Assembly (NCBI GenBank): GCA_963921935.1 | Contig: OY998180.1 | Location: 206,424,244 to 206,488,243 of the forward strand | Length of the DNA: 64,000 nt | DNA from: Galeruca laticollis | Taxonomy: Eukaryota > Arthropoda > Insecta > Coleoptera > Chrysomelidae | Direction: 5' to 3' | Part shown: one piece after another, positions 10,095 to 22,500 of the stretch | How the letters are laid out: each line of letters starts with the position of its first letter | Numbering within the stretch: the stretch's first letter is position 1 | Translations under genes and position numbers: made by a program | The notes under the pieces: model-generated | What the model saw: the letters and a program-made list of their open reading frames with translations, nothing else | Told to the model about the DNA's origin: nothing | Database searches by the model: none

Positions 10095-13000
10095 CATTTA
10101 AAATAAAATAGCAAAAAAGCAATAAAGGTTTTAAAACGTTCATTCACTATTAATGAACAGTACAGTAAATTTGAATAAAAAACAGGTACAAAATTAAAAA
10201 ACAATATCTTGTCCTGGAATCCAACCTAAAAAAAAACAGAATTGTGTAAGCATATTACATAACAAGTGTGTAAAGTGGAAACTATTGAACTTATTCAGTG
10301 AAAGTGAGAAATAAAAAAGGGTATATTAATCTGTAGTTGCCATAACGTAACATACTTTGAAACTGAATTAATTAAGTTTTACGGATACACATACATTACA
10401 GCTAGTTTAGAGAAAATGTATTAGAATAGTTTTTTAATACTATTAAAATTAATAAAAATGCTACACCATAAATATTTTATGAAACATTACGTTAAATCCA
10501 CAAAAATCCAATCTGATTAAAGAAAATTCTATCGAGTCGCTGTTTCGAGTGCCTCAACCATTTCATAACATACACTTCAAAATCCTTATCTGTGAAACAT
10601 TTAAAGGTGTTCTGAACAGCAGCTAATAAAACAATTACTTTAGATCAAATTGTGCCCAGGAGACCTTTGATCGATCATCATAAACTACATCAAACTTGAT
10701 TTTCAGCCAATTGACTGGGACCCATTTTCCATACATGCGGGGTTCTCCAAGGAATAATAACATATTTTATTTCGAGAAGTGACTTTTCATGTTTTACCTT
10801 CTATTACATGCCTCACTCTGTTTGGCAGGCAAATTCAGGTGTGCCATGAAAATTCATACTTCTTTTCTGTGTTTCTACAATAATAAATAATTGAATTCTG
10901 TTTGTTGACTGGAGCATTCAGTGTCATAAGTTACAGATTCTTCAACTACAATAATATATGTACCATTGTAAGGGACACTCTACAGCTTATTTATTGTATT
11001 CAGTGTATTTTCAAATGGAAATGAGCTTTTTACCGGAAATTTATGTTTTTAAAGTCTTAAATAGTCTCTAATTGTTCACAAGAATTGTTAGTATTAATGT
11101 TGAAATTTTCTAAACCTGCAAAACGATATTGATGGCTATGACTACTACTACAAAAACTGGAACTAGAGATACTTGATTCAATATTTTTTGTACTGTTCAA
11201 TACAATGTCTGTATCAGACTATCTGAAATAGTTACTTCTTTTTCTTTACATAATTACCAACTATTTGTTTTTTATTTTATTTATGTAAGTAGCTTCTGAA
11301 ACATCTTGAACATTGAAAATATTTTCTTCTAGATTCAAATCTCTGCCAACATATGAGCATGTTTTATTATTAATAATAATATCTACCCTATTGCAATATT
11401 AAGTTTTTTGTAGGGTATAATGCATATCTAGGATTTGAAATATTGTGAATCGTTTCTAAATTTACTTACCAACTAAAATATTTTAAAAGTTGAAAAAACC
11501 TTTATTTTGTAAACTGTATTATATAGTGTTAGTGTACAATTTCGCCACCTGGAATTTCAGTGTAGAATAGCCCATTAAAGTGTTGGATGAGTATTAAGTT
11601 TTAATAATTACGATTTTGGAATAGGTACTTACCGATAACAATTGTTGTTCGTCCATTATAACAAGAATTATAACTAAGTATAGAAACTGTAGCTAAGTAG
11701 GAACTAACGAAAACGAAGACCACTTTATTCAAGTACTACTTGCAAAATATGTGCTTCCTGCAAATAAAATATAACACAAAACTGAAAACCACCCGGCATT
11801 TCATGCTTCTCATTTGTTTCCACAGATAACTACTGTTTGTTTCGTTTGTCAGTTCCTCTTCTGTTTTCTTCTTTTTTTATGTTACTGTGATGTTTAATAT
11901 GAGATATTACTGAGAGTTTTATGAACTTACATCGTACAGATGTAATCGTAGGAAGTTACTAATAATTATTTCGAAAGATGTAAAAGTAACTGTAACACAT
12001 GTGATCATCTTAGAAAGATGTTAATTTGTAATATTACAGTAACGTTCTGTATGTGACATTAGTGAGAAGTATACAAATTAACATCGTATGAATGTTTCCT
12101 ATAGGAAGTTGCTAAAAAGAAGTTCATAGGATGTGTATGTAACTGCGAATTCAAGTATTATTGTGTACATCAAAAATATGTTTTATTCACATGACATGGA
12201 AGTTAATAGAGTTGGTAATAAAATTAAGGCATCTAGGAGATATCCTATTAACGTTTTAAATAAACATCACGAAAAGTCTCCAAAGAACATCACAAAATAG
12301 ACTTGTTATGTTTCTTGTTTAGTGGGTGGTTACTCTGCTTCGTTTTCGTTCTCCCAATAATCCTATTGATGCAATTTTTCTTACTAATTCTTCTTTTTGT
12401 TTTTTTATTGCGTCTCACGCCCCCTACTTGTTGCATTTTCTACCTTTCCAAAACTGGTCCATTCTTCCTTAGTGACGCTACTAATTTTCAAAACTAATAA
12501 GAAAGAACTTTGGACGCGATGTTCAAAATATTGTTAGTTATTTTCATCTGAACTTTTGGAATCTTCCATAGTAATTTTCTTATATTGTTTAGAATCGAAT
12601 ATTATTACCTTGTGCTTCGAGCATATTATTAGTAAAGATAAAATTCTTAATATACGTGATTTGAAACGTTTTCATTTTAATGATATGTCTAAACGCGACT
12701 GACAATTGACAAGAATCATGTAAATCCACAAGTTGTAACTGAATTCCCGGTGTTGGGGGAAACAAGCATTAACAACGTGTCGCAGCATCCCGACGGAGGT
12801 GGCTGAAACCCCACATGGCGCATCACTAACTGGTGAGATGTACGCAAATAAAAAATAATCTGCAAATAAAGTAGATAACTCTAACCTGAGGGGCCCGAAT
12901 TAAATTAAAGTAACAAATCGCGAGAAAGGGTTGGTCGCTACCATAAAATGTTACTTGAAATTAACGCAGTTGTTTTAAGGAGAGTCAAAACTGCACCAGA

Positions 13001-13530
13001 AGAATAGATTGTACCAACTACATGATTTTGTGAAAAAATTATGGAAAATGAAAATAATTTCTTTGTTTGAATTACTTATCTAACAATTTGTTGAACATAA
13101 TGATTTTATTTAATAAACAATGAATAATTATAAATTATAACAACAACCATGTTTGTTACTAATGTTTATTACTCAATTCAAACATTCTTCTGAATTATAT
13201 CATTTGATATGCCGTCGGTTATAATTAGTATAACAAATACTTTGAAAAATTAGAGCGGCACTAGACCAAAAATATATGAAGTTACTTAGTCCAAACTATT
13301 CTAAAAATTTCTTGAAATTCCAAAAATGATCTGGGAAATTCTGCAATGTATCCAAATACTTATAGCACTGAAAATTATTAAAAAATATTGGTTTCGAGTC
13401 CTAAATTATTCTGAAAATTTCTAGTCGGACTTGGAAATTTTTAAAATATATTTTGATTGCAACTTCTGTGATCGTATCCTTATTTATTATTATTTTATGA
13501 ATTTTCTGTAGGAAAATAAGAAAACAGATT
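10095..13530. other. No recognisable gene
   Basis: AT-rich non-coding sequence. The only notable patch is 12740-12860, which is more GC-rich and unassigned (ggaggtggctgaaacccc). I see no splice-linked reading frames or structural RNA. Confidence 0.4.
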
Positions 13531-13539
13531 TTCCACTAT

Positions 13540-13577
13540 GCCGACGTTTCGGATTTATTTGAATCCTTTATCAAGTC
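13540..13577 (-). ncRNA. Degenerate hammerhead-like relic of a PLE repeat
   Basis: The minus strand shows stem II GGAUU/AAUCC, GAAA, palindrome ACGU, then CGGC, but the core reads CUUGAUAAA instead of CUGANGA. The layout matches the PLE motifs elsewhere in the window, so I read it as an inactivated descendant; a generic hairpin is the alternative. Confidence 0.35.
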
Positions 13578-13752
13578 TAGTGAGGCTTTTTCCGTCGAAC
13601 AGAAATGATTTATTTCCTTGTCAAATTAAAAAAAATAGACGAGAAAACATGAAAATATTTCAGAATGTTTTGGCACGTCATATAAAAAACAAACATTGGT
13701 AATAACTCATTTTCCTTTTTATTGAGATTCTATAAACAAACTGTACCATAAT

Positions 13753-13779
13753 ATTTGGTGTTGAAAGTCAACACCAAAT
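13753..13779. repeat. Perfect 12-bp hairpin
   Basis: ATTTGGTGTTGA and its exact complement TCAACACCAAAT are separated by three bases. No T-run or reading frame suggests a terminator or gene context. It may be a remnant terminal inverted repeat. Confidence 0.6.
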
Positions 13780-14827
13780 TGTGTTCGATTCTAGTGTCAC
13801 TTGTACCAATTTTTCTACATTTTCTTACATTTCTTCTCATTATTTCCATTCCTATTTGTCTTATTTTTCTGTTCCACTCTTTTTTCCACTACTACTTTTT
13901 CCCAAATAATTCATTCCTATAGAGTTCAAATTCGAAATACTGTTTTCTTTACAAAATGTTATTATTGATAATGTATTTTTGAATGGTTCCGTAAGTCGTA
14001 TACTTTCTTTGATTTTTTAGCTTTGTTTCTTATTTCTGCTTGTATTTTTCCATCTTATGTGACTATAATTCCTACATATTCCTGTATCGTTACTCTTTCC
14101 AGCTTCCACTTTTATTTATTTATTATTTTCACTTAATTTCTGCTCACTTGAAATAATTACTTCATATCCATTTCCACATTATCTCTATCATAAGGATAGG
14201 ATAAATATGCTAAATCCATTTATAGGAAAAATTATTTATCCATACAAATAAGGATTATATGTTTCAATTATGTGCAGTCCTTCTGTACAGACTGTTATAT
14301 GTCTTGAGTTTCATCTCAAACCAAGCGCAAACAAGAACAAATGCAAATTAGTTAGCGGAATTGAAGCTGTGATTAACCCATAGGGTCTACTCGTGTGTCT
14401 AGCCGTCTTATTCGTCTTGACTAGTTTACTATGCCACACATTATCTCGTTTATGTTAAAGTTATGCCTTGCCATCCAGCCACTTAAATACATATTTGCAT
14501 TTTGTTACCATTAGACTGCTTTCGGCTGCAGAAGTTATTTAGGGTTGTTTGTTCCATCAATTAAATGCTGAAATAGGAAACAGCGCTTAATACATCTATT
14601 GTTAATTAATAATTATTATCAATTGGTGATGCATGTTGTATGGAAATAATCATTCCATTCTTATCAAGTAGAATTTGCTAGCTAACACTATTTCAAAAAC
14701 ACGTTCTCAACATTTTATGTTATTATCACCACTAATGTAAAAGAATGCATAAACCAAAATTAAAACTTTGTATAATTAGACTACACGCCATAATACAAAA
14801 TAAAAAACTCTCGTGAGTTACAGACCA
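13780..14827. other. No recognisable gene
   Basis: 13790-14130 is strikingly pyrimidine-rich on the plus strand, as an antisense LINE or gag remnant would be, but no motif is legible. The rest is featureless AT-rich sequence. Confidence 0.35.
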
Positions 14828-15362
14828 TGAAACTTGGCCTAAGATTAACGAAGCATTGAGACAACTTTTCTCAGACAGAAGGGATTTAGATTGTATATTG
14901 CTGGAATTAACAAGAACAAGGCCGTATAAAAATGAAAATCTAATAAATTGTGGAGGTAGGCTTCAACTATTAAAAAGTAAAGTTATTCAAATAATCAGTA
15001 ATACTTTTAATTTAAATGAGAACGCTAAGAAATGTCATATAAACCATTGCGACAAAACGGCGCTAAACACTTTCATAGCAGGATGTACTGGCGTCCTTAA
15101 AAATAACATGCATCTCAAAAAACCAAATTCTTTAGAAGATGCAATGGCTTATGTGGGTGAGCTTGAAAATGTTGAGAGATTGTATTGTCAATTTAATGAA
15201 CGAAGACAATCTTTTAAAAATTATAATAATAAAAATTTCAAATCATCAAATAAAAGTGTAAATAATAATTTTAGTTATCCTAGAAATAACAATTATAATG
15301 AATACCAATATATGATAATGATAACAACTATCAAAGATCAACTTTTCCTAGTCAACATATAA
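14828..15362 (+). pseudogene. Errantivirus-type gag remnant (element A)
   Basis: Old endogenous-retrovirus-like sequence. The frame is open from about 14828 (TWPKINEALRQLFSDRRD) through a capsid-like helical region (YKNENLINCGGRLQLLKSK, DKTALNTFIAGC, LEDAMAYVGELENVERLY) into an Asn/Tyr-rich tail. This order matches Ty3/gypsy-class insect gag proteins, which form the particle shell. The N-terminus is lost and stops follow 15362. No protease or reverse transcriptase follows in the window. Confidence 0.75.
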
Positions 15363-15379
15363 ATATCCAACCACAGCCT

Positions 15380-16560
15380 CAGCAAGCACAAAATTAAAAC
15401 TAACGCTCAGGTATTTGGACTGGATAATATTAATAATACTAATAGACTCCAAAATAGTAATGAAAATTTCCGTAACAACGGCTAAAAACCAAATTTTGTA
15501 TCTGAGGAATTATATAATAATAGCTATGAAATCATAGGCTTGGAAGACGTAAGCAAAATGAAATTAAATATAAATTTGTGTAATAAACAATTGATTGGTA
15601 ATAATGTTTCTATGTCTCTAAAATTTAGACGATACACAGACAGTAAATTTGATTTTTCAGTAGGACCAACAGAAAAATTATTAAGATCTAGACCTGGCAA
15701 TAATGCAGGGGAAATATTTTAATTAATAAATCACATGTATGCAAATCTAATCCTGCGGCTGATTCATATCAAGAATAAATCCAAATTATGCTGTCAATGC
15801 ATTTGAAACAGAGAGAAAAATTCAAAAAGAAGCTGATAACTTATCACAAACAGAAATTCATGAACAAATATAAATTAATGACTTGATTATTCATATTTAT
15901 TTAATATTGAAAATATTCTAAAAAATAATGAAACAGATAATAACGAAAATAATAACAAAAAAATGTATATATCTGATATTAAAGTAAAATCACCAAATAA
16001 AATTTTTGTATTGGAAAACCCAATCATAGATGTCAAAGAAAATACAAGAAAAATAAGTAGGGAAATCAAAACGAATAAAAATATACAAATTCTAGAAGAA
16101 AAAATGGGCCAGGGAAACGATAATGATATGAAAAATTAAAACTTTAACAAGAAGATAGAAGAAAATAATCAGGTTATAAATAATGTTTGCTGAAATCAAC
16201 AAGAACATAAATGAAACTATAAATAAAATAATTGAAGAAGGAAACAAGAAAATGAATGAAAACATTAAGAAGAAGTTAAAAGAAGGGAAGCGATAATATA
16301 AAGAAGAATATAAATAGCAAATCGTAAAGATAAAATAAAAGGACAAGCCAATATTCAATGATTGCGAGAAGTAATAAGAAAAAATTAGGAACATTATGCA
16401 TTCAGATGGTTCTTATTAAATGGTATAAAATATATGGAAACTGTATGTACATGTATAATTAGAATAGGTAATAGGAATTAGTATTATAATAACAATAATT
16501 AAACTTAGTTATAACAGTAGGACTTAGAGATTAATAATAGTAAGATAATTAGACATACAA
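15380..16560 (+). pseudogene. Asn/Lys-rich post-gag region of element A
   Basis: Broken coding sequence parallel to 42137-43390 in element B. Shared blocks: SEELYNN (about 15500), the CATGTATGCAAATCTAATCC stretch (15734), a Lys/Glu/Asn-rich coiled-coil-like segment (16130-16330) and a block whose ancestor read roughly RKNWEH..RW...GNRN (16370-16480). Many stops. No known domain is recognised; function unknown. Confidence 0.5.
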
Positions 16561-16589
16561 ATATATATAAGAATACTCTTCAAAGAAAT

Positions 16590-16805
16590 ATGAGAAACGA
16601 AAATATAATTGAAACACCAACATATTCAAATATCGATACAGCATATATACAAACGAAATTAAGAGATAAAAAATTACCGAAATTTAAAAAAGCGCAGGTT
16701 ATTAAAAATTCAGGTATAATACTAAAAACCAACAAAGAAAATTATTATAAAACTGTAATCAGAAAACCCAAAAATAATTCTAAAATATTGTTACAAAAAC
16801 GTTAA
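16590..16805 (+). pseudogene. Short basic reading frame, element A
   Basis: 71 codons: a 15-residue lead, then YSNIDTAYIQTKLRDKKLPK and a Lys/Asn-rich end. Its place between the gag-derived part and the env-derived part (18.2 kb) is where the end of pol would be expected, but I cannot match it to an integrase. It follows a block (CTTCAAAGAAATATGA) that precedes the Env signal peptide in element B, so it may instead be a divergent Env start. Confidence 0.35.
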
Positions 16806-17077
16806 AGTGACAACGATGACAATGGCATTTCTATTTCTTCAACTTCCTTCATACCTAATATACCCTGTTTTTAAACTAGGAGGACTGATTTGAATTTAAG
16901 TTGGCAATTCTGTTGATTCCTGAGTGGTCAAATCGCAGCCGGTTTTACACAGCACTTTTTACATATATTATGATTGATAATTGTATACATTGTAAACAAA
17001 TAGTGTCCATTTTGTTCTTTCTTGCGTTCTTGTTATTGTTTTATTAAAATATAAAAACAGTTCTTGTCAGAACTAAT

Positions 17078-17489
17078 ATGAAAATAGATTCAGATAATAT
17101 TCCTAGACATCATTCGCCCCCAAAAAAAGAAGCTCTTTAATTTTAGGCCACTTATCGTCTACAGAGAAGCAAAACATTGTGAATTTTTATAAACAAATGT
17201 CCGATGATGAACCAGAGACAAAGGTGAATGCGGTTGTGTTTAAAATGGTACAAACGTTGGGTAAGTTATCGAAAATCGCGTGAAATTAACGTATACAAAT
17301 TTTTTAGGAGTTGCTAGATCGATTGTATTTCGAATTATTAAAGAATATAGAAACACTGGAATAATTGTCTCTTTTAACCATCGTGGAGGTCGTCTAGGAA
17401 TTGTTGAAACCTTTGACGATACAACAAAAAATAATGATCCTGTAGACTTATTTATTCGAAACATACATTCTAGGCTTATTTCAGAATGA
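17078..17489 (+). pseudogene. Helix-turn-helix transposon protein fragment with intron
   Basis: Two plus-strand exons join across an intron at 17261-17307 that starts GTAAGT and ends TTTTTTAG, splitting a Gly codon. The product reads STEKQNIVNFYKQMSDDEPE...VQTLG|VARSIVFRIIKEYRNTG...RGGRLGIVETFDD. The repressor-like HTH and the sequence resemble the N-terminus of a DDE-transposon protein family common in insects. The ATG at 17078 is one base out of frame across the A7 run at 17122-17128. The frame ends at 17489 before any catalytic domain. Confidence 0.65.
17261..17307 (+). other. 47-nt GT-AG intron in the HTH fragment
   Basis: GTAAGTTATC at the 5' end, a pyrimidine-rich 3' end with TTTTTTAG, and exact restoration of the reading frame across the junction. 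The size is typical for insect introns. Inferred from sequence alone. Confidence 0.6.
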
Positions 17490-17512
17490 AATGGGACTAT
17501 TGTAGAGAGTGA

Positions 17513-17658
<146 letters not shown>

Positions 17659-17814
17659 TATAACGGAATTTGTAAGCACGATAGAGGGCGTATTTTTCGA
17701 CGGATCGGAACCAAACTCGCTACAAAAATTGGTTCGGCCAATATCTTGGACGAGTTCGTTAACGGGCTAAATCGGCCCAGTAGAAACAAAATGGCGGCCT
17801 GTCAAAATTGAAAA

Positions 17815-18010
17815 AAATCGTATTTTTTATGTTTTTGATCTAACGCAAAAAAGTTACTGAGATTTTTTTTAGAACTTAACACGTTCTACAACTTTTGTAT
17901 AAAACACTTTTTTCTAAAACGTACATGAAAACATTTATTTAAGAAAATTTAAATTTTTTTTGTTTTTTTTTGTTTTGAATCTGATGCAAAAACTTTACTG
18001 AAATAAGCCG
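17815..18010. repeat. Two imperfect copies of a T-rich block
   Basis: A block of T-run, TTTTGAT/ATCT, then ACGCAAAAAAGTTACTGA occurs near 17820-17860 and again in diverged form near 17955-18000. Probably part of an unclassified non-coding repeat inserted in element A. Confidence 0.4.
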
Positions 18011-18230
18011 TCCAATTGGTCTTGTGCCATTGGGATTTTTATATTATATAGACTTAAGAAAAATTAGTCAACAAATACATACAGTAAGACAATATTTTTA
18101 TAGTTTTAGGAATAGTTTAATAAAAAGTAATGCTACTTATCCTATTTCATATCATAATTTAGATGAACAAATGATGGGAAGGACTAAAATATGAATCAAT
18201 GTATTAAGATATAAAATCGGAAAATATCTA

Positions 18231-18480
18231 TTCACACATCATATGAAAAAGAGGACTAATAAATGCCGTAGGTAAAGTTAATAAATGGCTTTTTGGCCAT
18301 CTTGACTCAGATGATAGAAGAAGGATTTGATAAAGCAATAAATATCTTGCAACAAAATCAAAAAGAAATAATTCATGAAGTTATTTAGCAGATATTTTTG
18401 AAGACAAAATTAATTGATCAATATAATAAATCTTTGACAATCAACAGAAACTTCAAGACAAATTAGAAAAATTCTAAACC
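18231..18480 (+). pseudogene. Errantivirus-type env remnant (element A)
   Basis: Degraded fragment of an insect retrovirus envelope gene, homologous to 44336-44674. The legible part is the fusion-peptide region after a basic site (KRGLINAVGKVNKWLFG) and, in another frame, the following helix (INILQQNQKEIIHEV). A stop precedes the first block and a shift separates the two. The receptor-binding half and the membrane anchor cannot be read. Related class: baculovirus F-like Env of errantiviruses. Confidence 0.65.
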
Positions 18481-18659
18481 GTTTCTGTGATAAAAATGAT
18501 GTTAAGGATTCTATGTTCGCGTTTTGATTTGGTTACCAGAATATTTCACCTTGAGAAGAACTGAATCTCTCACTGCTCAAATTTTGATAAAAATTTTTAA
18601 ATCACCCTAATTGACAACGGTTCAAGATGTCATTGAACTAGATAGAGAAATATAAAATC

Positions 18660-19380
18660 GTTTATAAAATTACTTTTCGACGATAAATTGCATAAATTTC
18701 TCATATTTTTCATTTTCAAGAAATATCAATAACCGTCAACAACATGTATCACTCCCGTTACAGCAAACAGAAGGCAATAAGCAATAAACAATAATCTCTT
18801 CCATTTTCCGAATTTTCCTAACCTTTATGTAACATTTTTATGGATAGTGGGTTCGCCGTTAGACGTAAAAAACAATAGGCACTCCTGCAAACTGAAAAAG
18901 AATGTGTCGTGTCGCTGAATATCCTGAATATCAATATTATGTAGATCCTTCTTGATAAGAGAAGTAAAGTAGGGACAAAGATGTGTCCTCAGGAGGATAA
19001 GAGTTCTCGCGGGGCGTATTAGAGGACCAGGACGATTGGAAAAGGACGTGCTGTACACCCAAATCCGCGTTTACTCCACCTTAATAACTTAAGAAGTCCA
19101 TATAAATGTGAAGGCATTACTTGGACATATAAGAGCTATTGTAGTGTCGATCCAGGGGAATGTATATTATATATCAAGGATTTTTCTCGTAATACTAGAA
19201 CATTATTTTTGTTTTCGCTATAAAGACGAATACATAAAAGTGATAAAAATATCTGAAAACATTTTAAAGTATTTTATTCGATAAAAATGACTTGCTTATG
19301 GCGTACCTTAGGATAATTTCTTAATATCTACTTAAGATTCTGCAAATATTATTCCAAAATTCAGTATAATGTTTACGTAT
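18660..19380. other. No recognisable gene
   Basis: Non-coding between the env remnant and the left end of the pogo element. Short reading frames only. Confidence 0.4.
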
Positions 19381-21850
19381 ATAGGGTAAATGAGCATAAT
19401 AGTACGCACTTAGTAAACAAATGAAAATACACGCCTAATTTTTCAACGTGAGTCGTTCTTTTCTAGATCAGTGATAGGGCATATCATTATAAACCACGTA
19501 TGGAACTTGTGTCATGATTTGACACTAACGAAAAATAAAATAATTGGTTCTAAAGTGCGCGCGACAATTGCGTACTCTTATACACACATTAGTTTAAGAG
19601 TACGCATATGAATGTCTAAGAGTACGCCAGTCTTTTTACAGTTTAGTATACGTATTAGATTAGGTAAATTACTAAAATACAGTATAAAACAGAAATTTTT
19701 ATTCATAAACTCAAAAAATAATTATAATAAAAATCTTCAAAGCTAACGTAGGTGAACATCATTCCTCACAGTCCGAACAAATGAATTCGCCAATTACATA
19801 GATCGTGCATGATTCATGCCACCACTTACTGCAACTGGAGAATAATCCAGTCTTTATCGGAATATGAGCCAGAGCACCTTGGACAAGTCGTATTATCTTG
19901 CTGCTTATTTGTATTATTGCTTCCATTTTTCTGTTTTTTCCTTTACTCTTCTTTCCAACTCCGGCGAGTTCTAATTTTCTCTTTACTTCTTCCACTTTCT
20001 TTCGTTCTTTACTTTTTTGACTTCAGCTACCTCTTATAGTTCTTTGCTGAATGGTGTACTGGAGAATATTTCAGATTTCTGAGTTTTACATCTGCGGCGA
20101 CTAGGCTCCTCTTCATCTTCGGCAAAGGTAATATTTCTGATGCTGACACGGACTTGTTTAAAGAGTCATCACTGGTGATTTAAGACATACGCAAGTATGG
20201 TACCATCTTAGCAAACGATGTCAAGACTGGTGATATCCAAAGATGATGCGGTGTCTGGAATAGCCGATGGTTCTGGCTCAAAATTATGGGGTGGCGTAAC
20301 ATGTGGCGGAATTTCCATCTCCTGTTCATCAATTGCTTCATTATGCTGACAGATTATTGGAACTGCGTTAACAATCTCTTCATTTTCTGGAATGTGTCCT
20401 CTTTCTGAACCAGTGTTTGAAGGCGCCTCTATTACTGACGAGGGCGCAAAATCAGTATCCTGAAACTGCTTTGGATCGTAAGGATATATTCCAGAAGGCC
20501 TGAACGCATTCACTGCTTTCTGAATATTTGCAATGGTATCATAATCAGCATTAAAAAACCCAGAAAGTTGCATCTGAGTTATTACTTTTCCAGGGTTGGT
20601 CACCAACCATTTATCGCATTCTCTGCTGAATGCACTCTTTAGAGGACCAAAAGAACAAATATCTAGAGGTTGCATCTTTTAGCTGGAATGAGGGGGAAAA
20701 GACAATAAATAAATGTAGTTTTCTCTACAATATTGAACAGTTTGTAGATCACGGTGCGAGCTGTGATTATCCAAAACTAGTAGGACTGAATTTTCTGCGC
20801 TAAGCTTACTATAACTTTTAAAGTATGCCAACCGCTGATAAAACATATCTGTATTAAAGTACCCGGTCTCTAAAATCATTTTTAAGGTGCCAGTTGGTGC
20901 ATTTTGAAATAACTCATCTTTCGTTCGTTTTCTTAGATATATCATAGCTGGCGAAATGTACGTTCCAGTCACGCTCATGGAACACACAGCGGTTTTAAGT
21001 TGGCCGCGATTTGTACTGGCTATTTCTCCTACCAGCTTTTTTCCTTTTGTAGCTAAGACTTTCGGTAACTTATTGGGCACCGTTGACAGGCCTGTTTCGT
21101 CCGTGTTATATATTGAACTTGGAGAATATTGTCTCTTTTCAAAAAGAGTTTTAAGGTTTTCGAAAAATCGTGCTACCTAAATTCTACTAAACCACATTAC
21201 TAGTTCCATTAAAAATTTTTCTGGTTGTCGAAGAGTTATCTTATTCCCGTTGCAAAAGCCTTTTACCCAGGATTAGCCGGCCATTTGCTTCTCCTTGTAA
21301 AATCTGTGGTCGATGTTATTTGTTTCGGCAAATTTATATCCAAATTCTTTTTAGTAACGCCATAAAAATTTTGATCCTAATCTCGTGTTTGCTGGGCAAG
21401 TTCAGTTTCCATATTCGCAGGTATATCACTAGTAAATCGTCCTAGGTATTGAGGGAAAGTTCCGCATTTTAAGCGGTTTCTTAAGGTTGCTTCATTTATA
21501 CCCATCTCCGTCGCTATACTTCGCTTATTAATACCCAAAGCAACTTTATTTTTTGCTTGTTGCAATGCTTCTTCTGTAAATATTTACTTTCTGTCGCCGT
21601 TCGTAACGGCTCATTATCCTGAGGATCTAGGAACTAGAAATGGAAACGCGTATAAATGAACCAGAATAATTTAATAATGTTTTCTTTATACTACGTCATT
21701 TGGTAGAAATATGAAATTATGTAGCAGAATATGGTGTTATTAAATATCATTCATAAGAAAATTGTCTTTATTTGAGATGTTTAATTGAAATAATCAGGTA
21801 TATGTATAAGAGTAAGCGTTCAGACTCTTGTACGACTTTGTTTGCGTACT
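19381..21850 (-). mobile_element. pogo-type DNA transposon, decayed
   Basis: The left end begins near TATAGGGTAAATGAGCATAA. Several GCGTACTCTTATA-like words lie inside each end (19570-19640, 21805-21855), suggesting subterminal repeats. The transposase lies on the minus strand. The right end merges with a LINE fragment at about 21850 and may be clipped. Boundaries are approximate. Confidence 0.6.
19759..21614 (-). pseudogene. pogo/DDE_1 transposase with C-terminal PHD-like finger (copy 1)
   Basis: In coding order: a Met at 21614, a Psq-type helix-turn-helix (IATEMGINEATLRNRLK, 21565-21377), the DDE core with first Asp in NTDETG (about 21100), second in VLDNHSSH and third in MQPLDI, a C-terminal region, and a Cys/His finger ending WWHESC...GEFICSDCEE (19995-19759). 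The core is broken by one TAA between the second and third Asp (about 20677). Frameshifts lie near 21595 and before the finger. DDE transposases of this family cut and paste the element at TA sites. Confidence 0.8.
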
Positions 21851-22500
21851 CTATACACAAAAAAATGTTCTTCCCTTATTGCTTCATTGCGTATTGGATC
21901 CTTTCTGGTGACACCTTTGACTCTGCGTAAGTACTTCATCTCGGTTGCTTGTATTCTACTTTTGAATATATTTGTAAGTATCCAACTTTCACTACCATGC
22001 ATAAGGACTGGCCGAAAAACTGACTTGTACACGTTCAGTTTGGTTTTCTTTTCTTCCCACAAAGTTTCTATTTAATGAGTAATAAACTTTGACTGCTGCA
22101 CTTATTCTTTCGTTCACTTCTGCCTCTTGTTTTCCATTGCACTGTATGTCCACTCCTAGATATTTGAAACTCTTCACTTGTTTTAACTGTGTTTCATCTA
22201 TTTCGATATTAAAGTTTTCTTCTTCTTGTCCCATCACCATTATCTTTGTCTTCTCCATAGTTATGGTCATGTTTCATAGTTTTAATATCTGCTTCCATGT
22301 TGCTAAATTATGTTTTAACTCCTTTTCGTTTCTAGCGAACAGTAATAAATCGTCGGCAAAAACCCACTCGGATATTCCCATATTTCTGTATCCTATTTGT
22401 TTTTGTTTAACTTTTGTTTTAACTTCCTTTCGTACATCATCCATTATCACTATGAATAACGTCTATCTCAGTCTTAATACTTCCAATACAATGTTATAGC
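21822..22500 (-). pseudogene. LINE reverse transcriptase fragment
   Basis: The minus strand shows SEWVFADDLLLF (RT catalytic Asp pair, about 22350), then a helix with KTKIMVMG, FKYLGVDI and, after a frameshift near 22030, RPVLMHGSESW and an ATEMKYLRR block. This is the palm-to-connection part of an RTE-like LINE. The 5' two thirds are missing and stops interrupt the start. Confidence 0.75.

Noticed and set aside
8690..12300. A large DNA transposon with ends near 8.8-9.1 and 11.9-12.3 kb around the MITE
   Set aside because: Only shared ACATC/GATGT words; no alignable inverted ends.
12740..12860. GC-richer patch as a small structured RNA
   Set aside because: I could not fold it into a consistent stem set or find pol III boxes.
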